Source of the DNA: Saturnia japonica
Taxonomy: Eukaryota; Arthropoda; Insecta; Lepidoptera; Saturniidae
Assembly (NCBI GenBank): GCA_033032175.1
Contig: CM065311.1
Location: 8,177,190-8,241,189, forward strand
Direction of reading: 5' to 3'
Length of the DNA: 64,000 nt
A model generated the notes under the pieces. That model saw nothing but the letters and a program-made list of their open reading frames with translations, was not told where the DNA came from and made no database searches. Below, one piece after another: positions 61,833 through 64,000 of this stretch. A program made the translations under genes and the position numbers. Positions within the stretch are counted from its first letter, which is position 1. Each line of letters opens with the position of its first letter.

Positions 61833-64000
61833 TAATAAGTGAGTTATTGAAATTAATAAGGTCATCATACTTTGTAAGTTGTGAAAATAATTTTGTTGTA
61901 TAGAACTTTATTTTAACATAACCCCACGCACACTTCTGGTCAGAAGTTTACCATGTGACTAACGTGTTTTCATATTCTTCTTACCCATTTCCTAAGTTTG
62001 CATGTTCACGCGTTCAGCTCGTGAACTCCATGCGTACTCTCCTTGCTTACTTATTGTATTAATTATTTCCAGTAGATAACATTTATCTTTACTATTATTA
62101 CTTACGTTTTTAATTTAATACTTAAATAACTATTCGTAATTGTTATTTAAGAAATAATAAATGATCTTCTGATCGTATATCGTCAATTAAGTCAGTTTTA
62201 AATCATTGCGAGATAGATTCGAAAACATGTTTGAATTTAATTGTACTCGTAATATTTTACTATAAATGCGACATACCAGTGTTTCTGTTTTTTATATAAA
62301 ATTTTGATACATCTTTGGCTTGTGGTGTAACTCTACGCTTTAACTGACTATATTGTTAGCCTTAGGGGCCCTCAAACTAGAGCCTCTGACCGCTTTTACA
62401 GCTTCACCGTGGCTTGAGGTCGAGCGCATAAGCTGCTGTCATACCAGGAACAATAAAAACATTTCAAATGAGTTTATCTCTATAACCTTGGTGGGTGTTG
62501 AAACTCTGGAAAAATGATATGTCATTCTTGACTTATTCAATTTGACGGATTCAAAAACATAATTAGAAATACTTTACTGCATATAAAAAAATAGCAAACA
62601 GGCCTCTTTTTCAAATTTTAAACAAGTTTTTCTGGTCATATATGATGTCAATTGATATGAAAATTATATCAAAATTCCAAATCATAGACTCTAGAGGCTA
62701 ACAGATTGAAAACATGAGATTATTATTTTAATTAATTTGAAATCCCACATTTCCGAAAAACGTATGTTCGTTTCACTCGGCGACCTTGCGCGCGGCCGGC
62801 CGTTGCGCGTTATGTTGGATATGAATTTTATTTACGCTTTGACAGCGCCTTAAGGCACTCAGCCGTGAAAGCGTAGGTGAGACTATACGCTCCGCTTAAG
62901 AAGTTTATACCGCGGTACAAGATGTGACGTCATGATACCACCACCGTGGCTCGCGGCACAAAGCGATGCGACATGCGCTTGATGCGTCATGCGCCTGACT
63001 TCAGAGCGAGACGACAACCTGTAGCGCACTGTAGTTGATTCGCCGCCATTTAAAATATTTTAATTTATTCTTTGTTAATTCTCGCAGTACATTTTTACAG
63101 GTATTATTCTTTATTAATTCATATATGTGACCCTTTTTAATGTATAGGTGGTAATATACGCCTCCACAGGTTTCTATAAAATACCACTTGATAAAAATAA
63201 CTCGTTTAACAGATCTGTTTTATTTAACAATTGAACACCACTCGACTGTTACCTCGACGCCGCGTATCGTGTTTCGAATCCTTAATGATTTAATGATTAA
63301 GCTATCCGTGGTCAATCCATTAATTTAGTTAAGTCCCGTGTGGCGTGGATCATTTACAACATGACGTATTGACTTCCATACGGAGACAGGTCGCATTCTT
63401 TGCTTTTAGTTAAATGTCGTTTCATAAATTCATATAACTATGCAGCAACAAATACTTTTAGTAATTAAATTATTATCTCAATGACACTGTATTCATTAAT
63501 CATATCTCTACTATAGCTTAAATTAATAGCTAGCTAGCTAGTTTTCTGCATTTTCGTTGTAAAAACCGAATTGCTCAATCAAGCAATCTAGTTTCAAATT
63601 AAAAAAAATTAAATACAGACATATAAATAACGTTAGTAACTGAGAATTAGTAGAATATAAAACAAGAAAGTATTTAGATGTTACTAATATAAAATCTAAA
63701 CTTATTTTTGTAACTACTAAGTAGTTCTTGCCTTCCTTTCTTGTGAAGTCAGGGCCCAGATACGGTTCGTGCGTTATTTGAATCGAGCTGTCGATGCATC
63801 TACAACTAGAGCAGAAGCGTCGCACCTCAGTAAGAACGCGCCCTCCTGACCCAAATTTTCAGAATGACGTCACCGAACATCGACCAGCATGTGGGTTATG
63901 CTATGCGGCGTAGGCTCGCGACCCACTCTGCGTTACAATCCTCGTTTTAGGTAATATACATGATAAGATAACAATGGTACCTATATTTCATTATGAGCAG
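61833..64000. other. Right-end stretch with Jockey-like 3' UTR pieces
   Basis: 62345-62440 ('TTAGCCTTAGGGGCCCTCAA', 'TTTTACAGCTTCACCG') and 62838-62890 ('AAGGCACTCAGCCGTGAAAG') match neighbouring parts of the 3' UTR of the LINE at 47652-48745. An unrelated segment of about 395 bases lies between them. A GC-richer block lies at about 62760-63010. A 95-codon minus-strand frame at 63538-63825 has no recognisable content. The rest is AT-rich and non-coding. Confidence 0.5.

Overview
The window looks like nuclear DNA of a moth or butterfly (Lepidoptera). The evidence is AT-rich, intron-rich sequence with GT-AG introns, an insect-type Oaz/ZNF423 zinc-finger gene, an insect clip-type serine protease homologue, and repeat families of a lepidopteran type: tRNA-headed SINEs, an R1-clade LINE, Jockey-like LINE tails, a DD41D mariner and TA-flanked MITEs. 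No prokaryotic, organellar or CRISPR-like sequence was seen. The species cannot be named from the sequence.

Three host genes can be supported. (1) Positions 3131-36371, plus strand: a complete coding region of eight exons with matching phases, 912 residues and about 19 C2H2 fingers. I identify it as the insect orthologue of Oaz / ZNF423-ZNF521. Introns 1 and 2 (12.2 and 14.4 kb) hold most of the repeats in the left half, together with several GC-richer islands that are candidate enhancers; the other six exons lie within 6.3 kb. (2) Positions 36785-42278, minus strand, tail-to-tail with gene 1: a six-exon, 537-residue secreted clip-domain serine protease homologue whose catalytic serine is replaced by glycine. 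(3) Positions 44805-45434, plus strand: a 5' coding exon of a gene I do not recognise, ending at a good splice donor. No further exon of it was found before the window ends, so 45435-64000 is probably its first intron.

The rest is mainly repeats, several of them nested. Intron 1 holds an exact 2 x 134 bp tandem duplication, two decayed LINE-type reading-frame fragments, a SINE, a complete 1.3 kb DD41D mariner with a twice-frameshifted transposase, and a 0.5 kb MITE. Intron 2 holds a SINE split by both a fold-back MITE and a LINE tail, four copies of a high-copy 'GCCCGCGGCTTCGCTCGCG' repeat and one copy of a related family, a Helentron-like endonuclease relic, and a SINE split by a TIR element. 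The right third holds a three-level nest (TIR element > interspersed repeat > Jockey-like LINE), a 3.7 kb 5'-truncated R1-clade LINE with a perfect 13 bp target duplication, a TAATG stop-start junction and a single C-run frameshift, and a 204-208 bp tandem array.

I saw no convincing new multi-gene system. The points most worth following are the unrecognised first exon at 44.8 kb, the near-intact R1-clade element, the CtBP and SUMO motifs in the Oaz protein, the competing splice acceptors in the protease homologue, and the nested insertions.
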